Below, piece after piece: positions 8,725-17,366 of a DNA stretch of 64,000 nt. The number at the start of each line of letters is the position of its first letter. Position 1 is the stretch's first letter. The position numbers and the translations under genes were made by a program. The notes beneath the pieces were generated by a model. That model was not told the DNA's origin and ran no database searches. It saw only the letters and a list, made by a program, of their open reading frames with translations. The stretch lies in the NCBI GenBank assembly GCA_016124385.1, contig WGNU01000006.1, forward strand, positions 186,001-250,000. The letters are read 5' to 3'. The DNA comes from Alphaproteobacteria bacterium (lineage in GTDB: Bacteria > Pseudomonadota > Alphaproteobacteria > Micropepsales > Micropepsaceae).

Positions 8725-9426
8725 GTGCGCGCCCTATCGCTTCTGACGGTGGCTCTCGGCTTGTTTGCGTTGCCCGCGTTCGCCGCGACGGGCTCGACCA
8801 GCGACACCGACACGCGCCGCTTTCTCATTCTGCGCGACGGCGAGCCGATCGGGGAGCATCGCGTGACCGTTCGCCGTGAGGGGACGCGCGTCACTGTCGC
8901 CACCGAGATTGAGATGGAGGTCTATCTCGCCTTTTTGAAGGTTTTTCACTATTCGCATCGCGCTCTTGAGACATGGTCGGACGGGACGCTTATCGCCTTT
9001 GAAAGTTCGACCAACGATGATGGTACCCTTTATTCCGTAGCCGCCACGCGCGATGATGACGTCCTCAAAGTCGAGGGAAAGAACGGCGAGGCGCGTGTTC
9101 CGCTTGGCGTTATTCCCACCAGCTACTGGAACAAGGCGCTGACCTCTCAGGACCAACTCCTGAATACGCAAACCGGCGGGCTCCTCCCCGCACGGGTCGA
9201 GCGGCAAGGCATAGAGAGGATTCAGGCAGGCGGCAAACAGATCGAAGCCACTCGCTATACGCTCACGAGCGATTTCGCACTCGACCTCTGGTACGACGCG
9301 CAGGGCCAATGGGTGAAGTCGCGGTTCGATGCGCGCGGGTCGAGTATCGAGTATGTATTGCAGGGGGCATCCGCTCCGTTGCAAGGTGCGAGCCTCAATA
9401 CAACCGCTGCCTCAGCCTTTGACTAG
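8725..9426 (+). CDS. DUF6134-like secreted protein
   Basis: A 233-residue protein with a signal peptide (about 1-20, cleavage near AFA-ATG). The mature part is rich in beta-strand-like stretches (FLILRDGEPIGEHRVTVRR, VEMEVYLAFLKVFHYSH) and resembles the DUF6134 family of unknown function. The start GTG 8725 lies 8 bases behind AGGAG; the longer in-frame start at 8557 lies inside chrR and is rejected. It sits 52 bases after chrR and 4 bases before the SDR gene, so it probably belongs to the ChrR-controlled unit. The function is not known. Confidence 0.75.
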   Translation: MRALSLLTVALGLFALPAFAATGSTSDTDTRRFLILRDGEPIGEHRVTVRREGTRVTVATEIEMEVYLAFLKVFHYSHRALETWSDGTLIAFESSTNDDGTLYSVAATRDDDVLKVEGKNGEARVPLGVIPTSYWNKALTSQDQLLNTQTGGLLPARVERQGIERIQAGGKQIEATRYTLTSDFALDLWYDAQGQWVKSRFDARGSSIEYVLQGASAPLQGASLNTTAASAFD

Positions 9427-9430
9427 GTGA

Positions 9431-10228
9431 ATGCCCGCACGCCGCCGCTTGCTCCCTCTAAAACGCATGACGCCGCGCGACGGTCTGGCGTGGGTGACGG
9501 GTGCCAGCTCGGGCATCGGCGCGGCGGTGGCACTCTTGCTCGTGCGGCAAGGATGGCGGGTCGTCGTCACCGCGCGGCGCGAATCCGAGCTGCAACACCT
9601 TGCCGATGCCGCGCGATCCTTGCCTGGCGCCATTCACGTCTTTCCGGCCGATGTGACGGATCAAGCCGCAATCCGAAAAGTGGTGGAGGACGTTGAGGAA
9701 GCGATGGGGCCACTGACGCTGGCGATCCTCAACGCGGGCGTTTATTTGCCGGTCGATGGGCTGGCGCCTGACCCCGCACTCTTCGAGCGCTCGTTTGCCG
9801 TCAATGTTCTTGGCACCGCAAATGCCTTGGGTGCGGTCGTGCCCAAGATGGTGGCGCGGCAGAAGGGCCAGATCGCGATCGTCGCCTCAGTGACGGGCTA
9901 TGGCGGGCTACCTACGTCAGCCGCCTACGGCGCAACCAAAGCGGCGCTCATCAATATGGCGGAAAGCCTGTGGTTCGACCTCAATAACGCGGGCGTGCGG
10001 ATCCAAATCGTCAATCCCGGATTTGTGAAGACGCCGGCCACCGATCAGAACGACTTCGACATGCCCTATCTGATGGGCGCTGAGGAGGCCGCGCGCCGTT
10101 TGGTGCGGGGCCTCAAGCGAAGCGGTTTTGAGATCACGTTTCCCCGGCGCTTCACCTATCAGTTGAAAGCACTGCAGTTTCTGCCCTATTGGCTCTATTT
10201 CCGGATCGTGGGATCCCGTACCCGCTAG
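9431..10228 (+). CDS. Short-chain dehydrogenase/reductase
   Basis: A 265-residue classical SDR. The Rossmann motif is TGASSGIG (about 19-26), NAG follows near residue 100, and the catalytic pair is in YGATKAAL with the serine in VASVTGYGG. The C-terminal hydrophobic stretch (LQFLPYWLYFRIVG) suggests membrane association and a lipid-like substrate. An SDR also belongs to the Rhodobacter ChrR/RpoE regulon (the gene group RSP1087-1091 as I recall it), which supports the grouping with chrR. An internal start at 9467 is possible but has no ribosome site. It converges on the MFS gene with overlapping ends. Confidence 0.88.
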   Translation: MPARRRLLPLKRMTPRDGLAWVTGASSGIGAAVALLLVRQGWRVVVTARRESELQHLADAARSLPGAIHVFPADVTDQAAIRKVVEDVEEAMGPLTLAILNAGVYLPVDGLAPDPALFERSFAVNVLGTANALGAVVPKMVARQKGQIAIVASVTGYGGLPTSAAYGATKAALINMAESLWFDLNNAGVRIQIVNPGFVKTPATDQNDFDMPYLMGAEEAARRLVRGLKRSGFEITFPRRFTYQLKALQFLPYWLYFRIVGSRTR

Positions 10229-11562
10229 CGGTCCAGCGCAACGATCTGCGCCCGCAGCGCGCCGTGTTCCTCGCGAGATAGATCGAAGCGCCACATCACA
10301 GCGACGGCCACCAGCTTCAAGACGACCGGTGCCACGCTATAGAGCAGCACGAGCGTATGCAGGCTCTCGGGCGAGTTCGTCGGCGCATCAGCACTAAAAC
10401 CCACCGCACCCAGGATGAGGAAGGCAGCACCCGCAGAGAGGCCGAGCGCCAGTTTCGTCGCCAAAGCCCAGAGCGCAAAGTAGAGCCCTGTGCGCGGCGT
10501 CCCTGTGCGGGCGGTATCGGTGTCGACGACGTCGGCCTGCATAGAGGGTGGCAGCGCCAAATCTGCGCCGAGGCTGAGACCCGACAACGCGCTGATGATG
10601 GCGAATGCCGTAACCGCTTCGGGGCCAACGAGAAAGGGCACGCTGCCAAAAGTCGCGCAGGCCCATAGCATTGCAATGATCCAGGTGCGTTGCTTGCCGA
10701 ACCGGTGCGACACAGCACTCCAAAGCGCGACGCCGAGAATGCCGCTCAGGAAATATGTGAAGAGAAGGGGTCCCGCACTCTCAGGCGTCTGCAAATGATG
10801 CGTGACGAAGAGAAGAAAAAGCGTAGCGGGCAGGCCATTGGCGAGGCCATTGATAAAGTAAGCCGTGACGAGCCGAAGGAAGTGGCGATTGCGTCCCAGG
10901 AGGCCGAAACCGGCTCGCAAGGTGAGGCGCGCGCGCTGGACCGGCGAGCGGTCAGGCACGAGCCACAGGGCCACACCGATACTAAGCGGCAGGGCCACAA
11001 CAGCAACGATCGCAATGGCGCGCAGACCGTCGCGCATGTCGGGCTGGCCCGAAGCGGCGAGGGCAGCGGGCAGCGCCGTCGCAATGAGCGTGCCGAGCAC
11101 AATGGCCGTCTCGCGCCAGGCCGTGATGCGCGTGCGTTCATCGAAATCGCCGGAGAGTTCTGCACCCCAGGCATTGTAGGGCACGATCATCAAGGTCCAG
11201 CTCAGTGTCAGAGCGATGCTCCACACGAAGAGGTCGCCGGCCTCCGCATCAGCGCCCGGCACGAAAAGCATCCAGGTGGACAGCATCGTGATCGGAAGCC
11301 CGGCAAGAATCCAAGGACGGCGACGGCCGAAAGGGCCGCGTGTCACATCACTCAAGACGCCGACAAGGGGATCGGTGAGACCGTCGAGCGCGCGGACGGC
11401 GAGGAGGATTAAGCCGATGGTCGCTGCGTCAACCCCGATGTCTTGCGCGTAGAAGGCAGGCACGAAGATGTAGACGGGGAGAGTCAAGACCGCGAGGGGT
11501 AACCCTGGCAGCGCGTAGGCCGCCTTGATACGCGTAGGCAGGCGCTTCACGCTTTCCGTCAT
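10225..11562 (-). CDS. GPH-type MFS transporter (sugar:cation symporter fold)
   Basis: A 445-residue inner-membrane protein with about 12 hydrophobic segments. The motif DPLVGVLSDVTRGPFGRRRPWI, here spanning about residues 66-87, is the family signature of the glycoside-pentoside-hexuronide symporters. ATG 11562 follows GGGAG at 9 bases; a GTG at 11571 is also in frame. It is the last gene of the operon photolyase, flavin oxidase, DUF1365, methyltransferase, transporter. A member of this family is also in the Rhodobacter ChrR regulon, so a lipid or lipid precursor substrate is more likely here than sugar, but this is inference. Confidence 0.85.
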   Translation of the reverse strand: MTESVKRLPTRIKAAYALPGLPLAVLTLPVYIFVPAFYAQDIGVDAATIGLILLAVRALDGLTDPLVGVLSDVTRGPFGRRRPWILAGLPITMLSTWMLFVPGADAEAGDLFVWSIALTLSWTLMIVPYNAWGAELSGDFDERTRITAWRETAIVLGTLIATALPAALAASGQPDMRDGLRAIAIVAVVALPLSIGVALWLVPDRSPVQRARLTLRAGFGLLGRNRHFLRLVTAYFINGLANGLPATLFLLFVTHHLQTPESAGPLLFTYFLSGILGVALWSAVSHRFGKQRTWIIAMLWACATFGSVPFLVGPEAVTAFAIISALSGLSLGADLALPPSMQADVVDTDTARTGTPRTGLYFALWALATKLALGLSAGAAFLILGAVGFSADAPTNSPESLHTLVLLYSVAPVVLKLVAVAVMWRFDLSREEHGALRAQIVALDR

Positions 11563-11613
11563 GCAATCCACTCCCGCCCAGTCGCGAAGATACGTCAGGC
11601 GAGCGACTACAGA

Positions 11614-12849
11614 TCAGTTGCGCGATGCTGCAACCTGGATGACATCCGTTGCCCCGGAGCGAAACCCGGCCTCGCAGTAGGAGAGATAATAGGTCCACAG
11701 GCGGCGGAACCGCTCATCGAATCCCAGCGAGCGGATGTCATCCCAAGCCTCGATGAAACTGTCTCGCCAGCAGGCCAGCGTGCGAGCGTAGTCCGTTCCG
11801 AAGCCGACATGATCGCGCCACTCGAGGCCAGCGGCAGCGATCTCACGCTTTAGCGCGGACATGGATGGCAACATGCCGCCCGGAAAAATATAGCGCTGGA
11901 TGAAATCCACGCTGCGGCGGTAGATGGGGAAATACTCATCTGCGATCGTAATGATCTGAAGCCCCGCGCGACCGCCCGGTGCCAAGCGATCATGAACCTG
12001 GCGGAAATAGGCAGGCCAGTATCTCTCGCCGACCGCTTCGAACATCTCAATCGAGGCGATGCGATCGAAATGGCCGTCGACGTCGCGATAGTCGATGAGA
12101 CGAAACGAGACGCGGTCGGCGAGGCCGGCCTTGAAGATGCGCTTCTGCGCGTATTCGAGTTGTGCGGGGCTGATCGTAATGCCTGTGACCGCGCAGCCAA
12201 TCTCACGCGCCGCAAACTCGGCAAAACCGCCCCAGCCGGAACCGATCTCCAGCACGCGATGCGTGGGCCCGAGATCCATCAATTCGGCGAGCGAGCGATA
12301 CTTATTCTCCTGCGCGTGGCTCAAATCCTCGTGCGGCGCGGCGAAGCGCGCGGAGGAATAAGTCATCGTGGGGTCGAGCCAGCGCGCATAAAACTCGTTT
12401 CCGAGATCGTAGTGCGCGTAGATGTTCTTGCGGGCACCGGCCCGCGTGTTGGCGCGGAGGCCATGGACCACGCGATTGAACGTGCGAGCAAGAAGATTTG
12501 CCTGAAAAATGTCGCGTAGCTCGTTCGTATTCTGCGAAACGAGATTGAGAAGGCTGGCAATATCAGCACTCGTCCAATCGCCGTCCAGAAAGGCCTCCGC
12601 CCACCCGACATTGCCGCCGATCATCAGCCGGCGAATGGCGCGCCAATTGCGGATCTCAAGGTCCGCATGGGGGCCCGGCTCCTGACCCTTGAAGGACATC
12701 CTGCGGCCATCGGGTGTGACAAGGTTTAGCGTCCCGACCCGAAGGCGTGTCAGAAGTGCGATGGCCATCCGGGCGAATGCAGGCGTGTCCTTCAGGCCAG
12801 CGGCTTCGCGTACAGACAGCGGTGTCACGGGTTCGATGGCGTCGCGCAT
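11614..12849 (-). CDS. cfa: Cyclopropane-fatty-acid-synthase-like lipid methyltransferase
   Basis: A 411-residue SAM-dependent methyltransferase acting on the double bond of membrane phospholipid acyl chains. The SAM site is EIGSGWGGFAEFAA, preceded by YDLGNEFYARWLDPTMTYSSA, which is typical for Cfa/Cma. Start ATG 12849 follows AGGTG; an upstream in-frame ATG at 12885 lacks a ribosome site. It stands in an operon with a DUF1365 protein and a flavin oxidase. In Rhodobacter a relative methylates vaccenate as the first step to furan fatty acids, so the product may be a methylated or furan acyl chain and not cyclopropane. Confidence 0.9.
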   Translation of the reverse strand: MRDAIEPVTPLSVREAAGLKDTPAFARMAIALLTRLRVGTLNLVTPDGRRMSFKGQEPGPHADLEIRNWRAIRRLMIGGNVGWAEAFLDGDWTSADIASLLNLVSQNTNELRDIFQANLLARTFNRVVHGLRANTRAGARKNIYAHYDLGNEFYARWLDPTMTYSSARFAAPHEDLSHAQENKYRSLAELMDLGPTHRVLEIGSGWGGFAEFAAREIGCAVTGITISPAQLEYAQKRIFKAGLADRVSFRLIDYRDVDGHFDRIASIEMFEAVGERYWPAYFRQVHDRLAPGGRAGLQIITIADEYFPIYRRSVDFIQRYIFPGGMLPSMSALKREIAAAGLEWRDHVGFGTDYARTLACWRDSFIEAWDDIRSLGFDERFRRLWTYYLSYCEAGFRSGATDVIQVAASRN

Positions 12850-12888
12850 CGTAGCACCTGTGATCGGTCTCTCCGATCCCCTCATTAT

Positions 12889-13713
12889 TCAGTCTACCAC
12901 GGGCGGGAAAACGTCGGGAGTCATTGATTGAACTCGTCGCGGTCCGGCTAGCTGCGCCTCACTGGCACTGTGAAAGCGGGCGCCCTTGAACCAAAGGCGC
13001 AGCGCCTGCCAATGGATCGCCGCCATAACCTTTGCCGTCATAAGGGGGAGCGCAAAGAAGGCGGCGAGAAGGACGCGGTCGTCCAGCGGGGCGCGGCGCC
13101 CCGTCATAGTGGCGACAAGGAGGGGGCCACCCGCGTCCGCCTCGTCGATCCGAAGGGCGAGCGTCTCGCCCGGCAATCGAAGGGTGAACCGATAGCGTGC
13201 CTTCATCGCGATGAAGGGCGAGACGTAAAAGGCTTTCTTCGCCGACTGATGAAGCGTGTCAGGAGCGGATGTCCCGGCCTGTTCAGCAGGGCAAACATAG
13301 GCATGTGTGCCGCCGAACGTGTTGTGTACCTGATAGAGCGTCGCGATCGGCACGCCGTTCTCATCGCTGCAAAAATAGATCGAGAGCGGATTGAACACGT
13401 AGCCGAGGACGCGCGGCATCGCGAGAAGGTCGATGCGGGCGGGCTTTGCGGCGATGCCGCTCTCGTGCAGGCGTGCTTCTACCCATGGCCGCAGTGGCGA
13501 ACCGTCTCGTGCCCCGTGATCGGCGTCGCAGTACGAGAAGCAATTGAACCGGTTGCGACTGAGGAGCCGGAGCCGGCCAGTCGTTTCGTCAAGACGATCG
13601 ATGTCGAGGAGGAGCGTGAAAATTCGATAGGTGAAGCGATGGAGGAACGGGCGGTGGCGCGCATGCATGACGCGCGCCCAATAGAAGCCTGGATTGAGCG
13701 GAGGGGCACTCAT
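12889..13713 (-). CDS. DUF1365 family protein
   Basis: A 274-residue protein of the DUF1365 family, recognised by the start YWARVMHARHRPFLHRFTYR and by the block YVFNPLSIYFC near residue 110. The family is found beside Cfa-like methyltransferases and flavin oxidases and is thought to modify fatty acyl chains, with no settled reaction. The start ATG overlaps the stop of the flavin oxidase gene as ATGA, and the stop is 39 bases ahead of the methyltransferase start. Three adjacent lipid-modifying genes in this order are a known set. Confidence 0.88.
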   Translation of the reverse strand: MSAPPLNPGFYWARVMHARHRPFLHRFTYRIFTLLLDIDRLDETTGRLRLLSRNRFNCFSYCDADHGARDGSPLRPWVEARLHESGIAAKPARIDLLAMPRVLGYVFNPLSIYFCSDENGVPIATLYQVHNTFGGTHAYVCPAEQAGTSAPDTLHQSAKKAFYVSPFIAMKARYRFTLRLPGETLALRIDEADAGGPLLVATMTGRRAPLDDRVLLAAFFALPLMTAKVMAAIHWQALRLWFKGARFHSASEAQLAGPRRVQSMTPDVFPPVVD

Positions 13714-15035
13714 GCCGCCGCGCGCCCGTCGGGTATGAATATCCGCGGTGTGCCGCGCACGCCCCAGGAGGGCTCGGCGCCGAGCGCGCGGGCAATCTCC
13801 AGACCGGCCGTTAGTCCATCCTCATGAAAACCGCTGCCGCACCAGGCCCCGCAGAACCACGTGCTACGCTGCCCCTGAATCTCAGGGAGGCGCGTCTGTG
13901 CGGCGATCGCCGAGGTATCGAAGCGGGGATGATCGTACGTGAAGGTCGCAAAGGTTTTCTGCGGATCTGGCTCCTTCCGCGGATTGAGGCTCACGAAGAG
14001 CGGGGTCGTAGCGGGAATGTTCTGCAGGCGGTTCATCCAATAGGTCACCGAGACGGGACTGGATTCGGTATCGCGTCCGACCACGCCCTCGCAGAGATAG
14101 TTCCAGCTCGACCAAATCTTCCGGCGCCACGGCATGAGCGCGGCGTCGCGGTGAAGCACGGCGCGGTTCGGCGCATAGCGGATTGCACCGAGAATGGCCC
14201 GCTCTTGACTGTCCGCGTCGGCGAGGAGAGCGAGCGCCTCGTCGCTGTGGCAGGCGAGAATGATTTCATCGAAGCGCTCGGTATGGCCGTCACCGCCCGT
14301 CACATAGACACCATCGGCCGCTCGCACGATTCGACGGGCGGGCGTTCCACAGCGAATGCGCGCCGCAAATGGGGCGGTCAGGCGACGCACATACTCGCGC
14401 GAACCGCCTTTGACGGTTCGCCATTGCGGCGTCTCGAAGCCGACCAGCAGATGATGGTTCTCAAAAAATCGCAGGAAGACGAGGGCCGGGAAGTTCAGCA
14501 TATCGTCCGGCGCCATCGACCAGATCGCCGCTCCCATGGGCACGAGGTAGTTGCGGCGGAAACTCTCGCCAAGGCCGTGCCGGTCGAGATAGGCGCGCAA
14601 CGTACCGGGCCCGACCGTGCCGGCGCTAAGGTCGGCGCGCGCGCAGCGATTGAACTTCAAGATGTCGTACCACATCGCATGGAACGAGGGCCTCAGCAGA
14701 TTGCGCTTCTGCGCGAAGAGCGTGCGCAGATTGTCGCCGGCCCATTCGAGCGTGCCGTTCGCAATCGAGACGGCAAAACTCATACTCGACGTTTCGGTCT
14801 CGACGGCCAGCTCTTCAAGAAGCGCGACAAGATTGGGATAGTTGCGTTCGTTGAATACGATGAAGCCGGTGTCGACGGCGATCCGCACGCCGTCATAGTC
14901 AACATCGACCGTGTTCGCGTGGCCGCCAACCCGCTCCTCCTTCTCGAAGATCGTCAGATCATGCCGCGAATGCAGCGCATAGGCGGCTCCCAAGCCCGCT
15001 ATACCTGTGCCAATGATGGCGATCGATCTACGCAT
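13710..15035 (-). CDS. FAD-dependent amine-oxidase-like protein
   Basis: A 441-residue flavoprotein. The FAD dinucleotide motif is IIGTGIAGLGAAYALH near the start, followed by FEKEERVGGHANT, which is characteristic of the NAD/FAD oxidoreductases linked to Cfa and DUF1365. Start ATG 15035 is immediately ahead of the Rossmann strand; a longer frame from 15095 overlaps the photolyase end and is rejected. It begins 25 bases after the photolyase stop and shares an ATGA overlap with DUF1365. Probably it desaturates or oxidises the acyl chain that the methyltransferase modifies; this is inference from context. Confidence 0.88.
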   Translation of the reverse strand: MRRSIAIIGTGIAGLGAAYALHSRHDLTIFEKEERVGGHANTVDVDYDGVRIAVDTGFIVFNERNYPNLVALLEELAVETETSSMSFAVSIANGTLEWAGDNLRTLFAQKRNLLRPSFHAMWYDILKFNRCARADLSAGTVGPGTLRAYLDRHGLGESFRRNYLVPMGAAIWSMAPDDMLNFPALVFLRFFENHHLLVGFETPQWRTVKGGSREYVRRLTAPFAARIRCGTPARRIVRAADGVYVTGGDGHTERFDEIILACHSDEALALLADADSQERAILGAIRYAPNRAVLHRDAALMPWRRKIWSSWNYLCEGVVGRDTESSPVSVTYWMNRLQNIPATTPLFVSLNPRKEPDPQKTFATFTYDHPRFDTSAIAAQTRLPEIQGQRSTWFCGAWCGSGFHEDGLTAGLEIARALGAEPSWGVRGTPRIFIPDGRAAA

Positions 15036-15060
15036 CGTTTGCTTGTCTCTCACTGAACGG

Positions 15061-16509
15061 TCAGGCGGCGGACGATTTGATGCGCTCGAACGCATCGAGT
15101 GCGCGCCGGCGCGCCTTTCCGTGGTCGATCATCGGCGCTGGATAAGTCTGGCCAAGGCGGACACCCGCTTCGCGGAGAGTTGCCGAATCGGCCTCCCACG
15201 GGCGATGGATCACGCTTGCCGGAAGCCGCGCAAGCTCGGGACAATAGGTCCGCACATAATCGCCGGCGGGGTCGAAGCGTTCGCCCTGAAGGATGGGATT
15301 GAAGATTCTGAAGTAGGGCGCAGCGTCCGCGCCGCATCCCGCCACCCATTGCCAGCTTGCCGCGTTGTTCGCGAGGTCGGCATCAACGAGCGTATCCCAG
15401 AACCAGGCGGCACCCACCTGCCAGGGCGCGAGGAGATCCTTCACGAGAAAGGATGCGGCGATCATCCGCACACGGTTATGCATCCAGCCGGTCTGCCAGA
15501 GCTGGCGCATGCCGGCATCGACGATGGGAAAGCCCGTCATGCCCCGGCGCCAGCGCGCGATGTCGGCCTCACATGCGGTCCAGGGAAACTCCGAGAATTC
15601 GGGGCGAAGCGGCTGCTCGGCAAGATCGGGGACGTGAAAAAGGAGGTGATGCGAGAACTCCCGCCAGCCAAGCTCGGAGAGGAATTTCTCCTCATCGGCC
15701 GCTGGGATGCGTCCCGCGGCCGCAGCGGCGGCAATACGATTCCAGATCGTCCGTGGGCTGATTTCTCCCCAATGGAGATGCGGGGAAAGGCGAGAGGTTG
15801 CCTCCCGGTCCGGGCGGTCACGATCGGCGGCATAGCGCGCAGCCCGTTCGAGAAACCGATCGAGACGCGCGAGAGCGCCGGCCTCGCCGGGCGTCCACGT
15901 GTCGCGGAGGCCGCCAGCCCAGTCAGGCGACTTAGGCTGCAGGTTCCATGTGGTCAACGACTCGGATGCAGGCGGGTTCTCGGGCGGGCGCATCCGGGTG
16001 GGACGGGGTTCGGGCCGCATGTGAGCCTCGGCCGCCCGGCAAGCGCGCCAGAAGGCAGAAAAAACGCGATACGAGCCGCCGCCTTCCCGCGTGATCCGCC
16101 ATGGTTCGAAGAGAAGGCCTGCATTGCCGCTTTTCGCCGTGATGCCGCGCGCCGTCAGATGGTTCTTTATCGTCTTGTCTCGGGCGATCGCGTAGGGCTC
16201 GTAGCAACGGTTCCAGAACACTGCCTGCGCACCCGTCTCCGCGATGAGTTCATCAAGGGTAGCGAGCACCTCACCGCTTCGCAGGATCAGTGGGAGGCCG
16301 CATTCGGCGAGCGAGGCAGTGAGAGCGACGAGACTTTCATGCAGCCACCAGCGGGAGGCGGCTCCGGGGGACCAGGGATCCCTCCCGCTCGTTTCGCGTA
16401 TGAAGACGGGAATAACGGGCGCGCCGCTCTCAACGGCCATGGCAAGCGCCGGATTATCCGCGAGGCGTAGATCCTGTCTGAACCACACCAGGACGGGAGG
16501 AGAACTCAT
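15061..16509 (-). CDS. phr: Deoxyribodipyrimidine photolyase
   Basis: A 482-residue cryptochrome/photolyase family protein that should repair UV pyrimidine dimers with light, using FAD. Evidence is the N-terminal WFRQDLRLADNPAL, the antenna domain, and the C-terminal FAD block with WREFSHHLLF and the motif run RMIAASFLVKDLL then NNAASWQW. ATG 16509 is used; TTG 16512 is one codon ahead. It heads the five-gene lipid-oxidation operon and has a TGATCT-N18-TAAAGT promoter-like element about 37 bases ahead. A photolyase is a known ChrR/RpoE target in Rhodobacter. Confidence 0.93.
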   Translation of the reverse strand: MSSPPVLVWFRQDLRLADNPALAMAVESGAPVIPVFIRETSGRDPWSPGAASRWWLHESLVALTASLAECGLPLILRSGEVLATLDELIAETGAQAVFWNRCYEPYAIARDKTIKNHLTARGITAKSGNAGLLFEPWRITREGGGSYRVFSAFWRACRAAEAHMRPEPRPTRMRPPENPPASESLTTWNLQPKSPDWAGGLRDTWTPGEAGALARLDRFLERAARYAADRDRPDREATSRLSPHLHWGEISPRTIWNRIAAAAAAGRIPAADEEKFLSELGWREFSHHLLFHVPDLAEQPLRPEFSEFPWTACEADIARWRRGMTGFPIVDAGMRQLWQTGWMHNRVRMIAASFLVKDLLAPWQVGAAWFWDTLVDADLANNAASWQWVAGCGADAAPYFRIFNPILQGERFDPAGDYVRTYCPELARLPASVIHRPWEADSATLREAGVRLGQTYPAPMIDHGKARRRALDAFERIKSSAA

Positions 16510-16545
16510 CAAATCTGCGCCGCGTTTCCTGAAATGTAACGTTGC

Positions 16546-16575
16546 ACTTTACGGGGGCCATCCCCGTTCAGATCA
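16546..16575 (-). promoter_or_regulatory. Putative RpoE/ChrR-type promoter for the photolyase operon
   Basis: On the minus strand TGATCT (16575-16570) is followed by exactly 18 bases and TAAAGT (16551-16546), ending 36 bases before the phr ATG. Spacing and distance equal those of the chrR element at 7971-8000. The -10 resembles the TAAGA-type element known for this sigma factor. Confidence 0.55.
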
Positions 16576-16616
16576 GTTCTACCAGCTTGATCACGGGCCT
16601 GTGAGAGCCACCAGGG

Positions 16617-17327
16617 CTAGAGTCCGGCCGCCCGTTTCGCCATACCTTCAAGGGTCAGGAGGCGCAGCGTGTCCTTGATCGGGTCATAGGCGGTCACGTT
16701 GACCGCACGGATAATGCGGCGGACGATCTTGCCACTGGCGCGATCTACGTCGATGTCGATGACGTTGAGGCAGCAGGAATCCTGCTCGAACGCGCCGAAG
16801 GCCTCCAAGCCCAGATCGAGCGCCCAGCCGAGGATCGCGCGATTGACCCCACCATGAGCGACGAGGAGGAGATTGCGCCAGCTTGGATCCTCGATCACGC
16901 CCGCGAAGGCCGTCAGGATCCGGTCGCGGAAAGCAGAGAAGGACTCTCCGGCCGCGAACGCCGCCCCGGGCTCGTGCGCGCGGAACATCGCGTAGGCATA
17001 GTCCGCTGGCGCCAGCGATTGCCGGGCCTCCAGGGAGCCACTGCGGATCTCCTCAAACGCCGGAATGATCTCAAGAGGTGTCGATCGATCCGCTATGACG
17101 GCCTTGGCCGTCGCTTCCGTGCGCGGCAGTCCAGAGCAGATGGCCCGGTCAAAGGTCAGCGGCGCGAGAAGGAGGGCCATCGACTCGGCCTCGGCTCTAC
17201 CTTTGGCGGTGAGCGGCACGGTTCGCGGGTCGTTTGTGCGCTCGCCCTTCTCGTTCCAATAGGCGGCCTCGGCATGGCGCATCAGATGAATGCGCCGCCG
17301 GACGGTTTGATCAAATGGGAGGTCCAT
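16617..17327 (-). CDS. Histidine phosphatase family protein
   Basis: A 236-residue protein of the phosphoglycerate-mutase-like histidine phosphatase superfamily. The catalytic RHG-type motif is LMRHAEA (RHA at about residues 17-19), and the second histidine is in VAHGGVNRAIL. CSGLPRTEATA is the usual arginine block. Start ATG 17327 follows AAAGGA. The gene lies 40 bases downstream of the serine hydrolase gene on the same strand and may be co-transcribed with it. Substrate unknown. Confidence 0.86.
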   Translation of the reverse strand: MDLPFDQTVRRRIHLMRHAEAAYWNEKGERTNDPRTVPLTAKGRAEAESMALLLAPLTFDRAICSGLPRTEATAKAVIADRSTPLEIIPAFEEIRSGSLEARQSLAPADYAYAMFRAHEPGAAFAAGESFSAFRDRILTAFAGVIEDPSWRNLLLVAHGGVNRAILGWALDLGLEAFGAFEQDSCCLNVIDIDVDRASGKIVRRIIRAVNVTAYDPIKDTLRLLTLEGMAKRAAGL

Positions 17328-17366
17328 GACAGCCGGTCCTTTCGGGTCAGCGCGCGCCGGGGCGCG

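Noticed and set aside
12850..12888. A GATC-containing stretch ahead of cfa as a third ChrR-type promoter.
   Set aside because: On the minus strand it reads GACCGATCACAGG with no TGATCC-N18-TA pair, and the gene lies 39 bases after DUF1365 in one operon, so it is read through.
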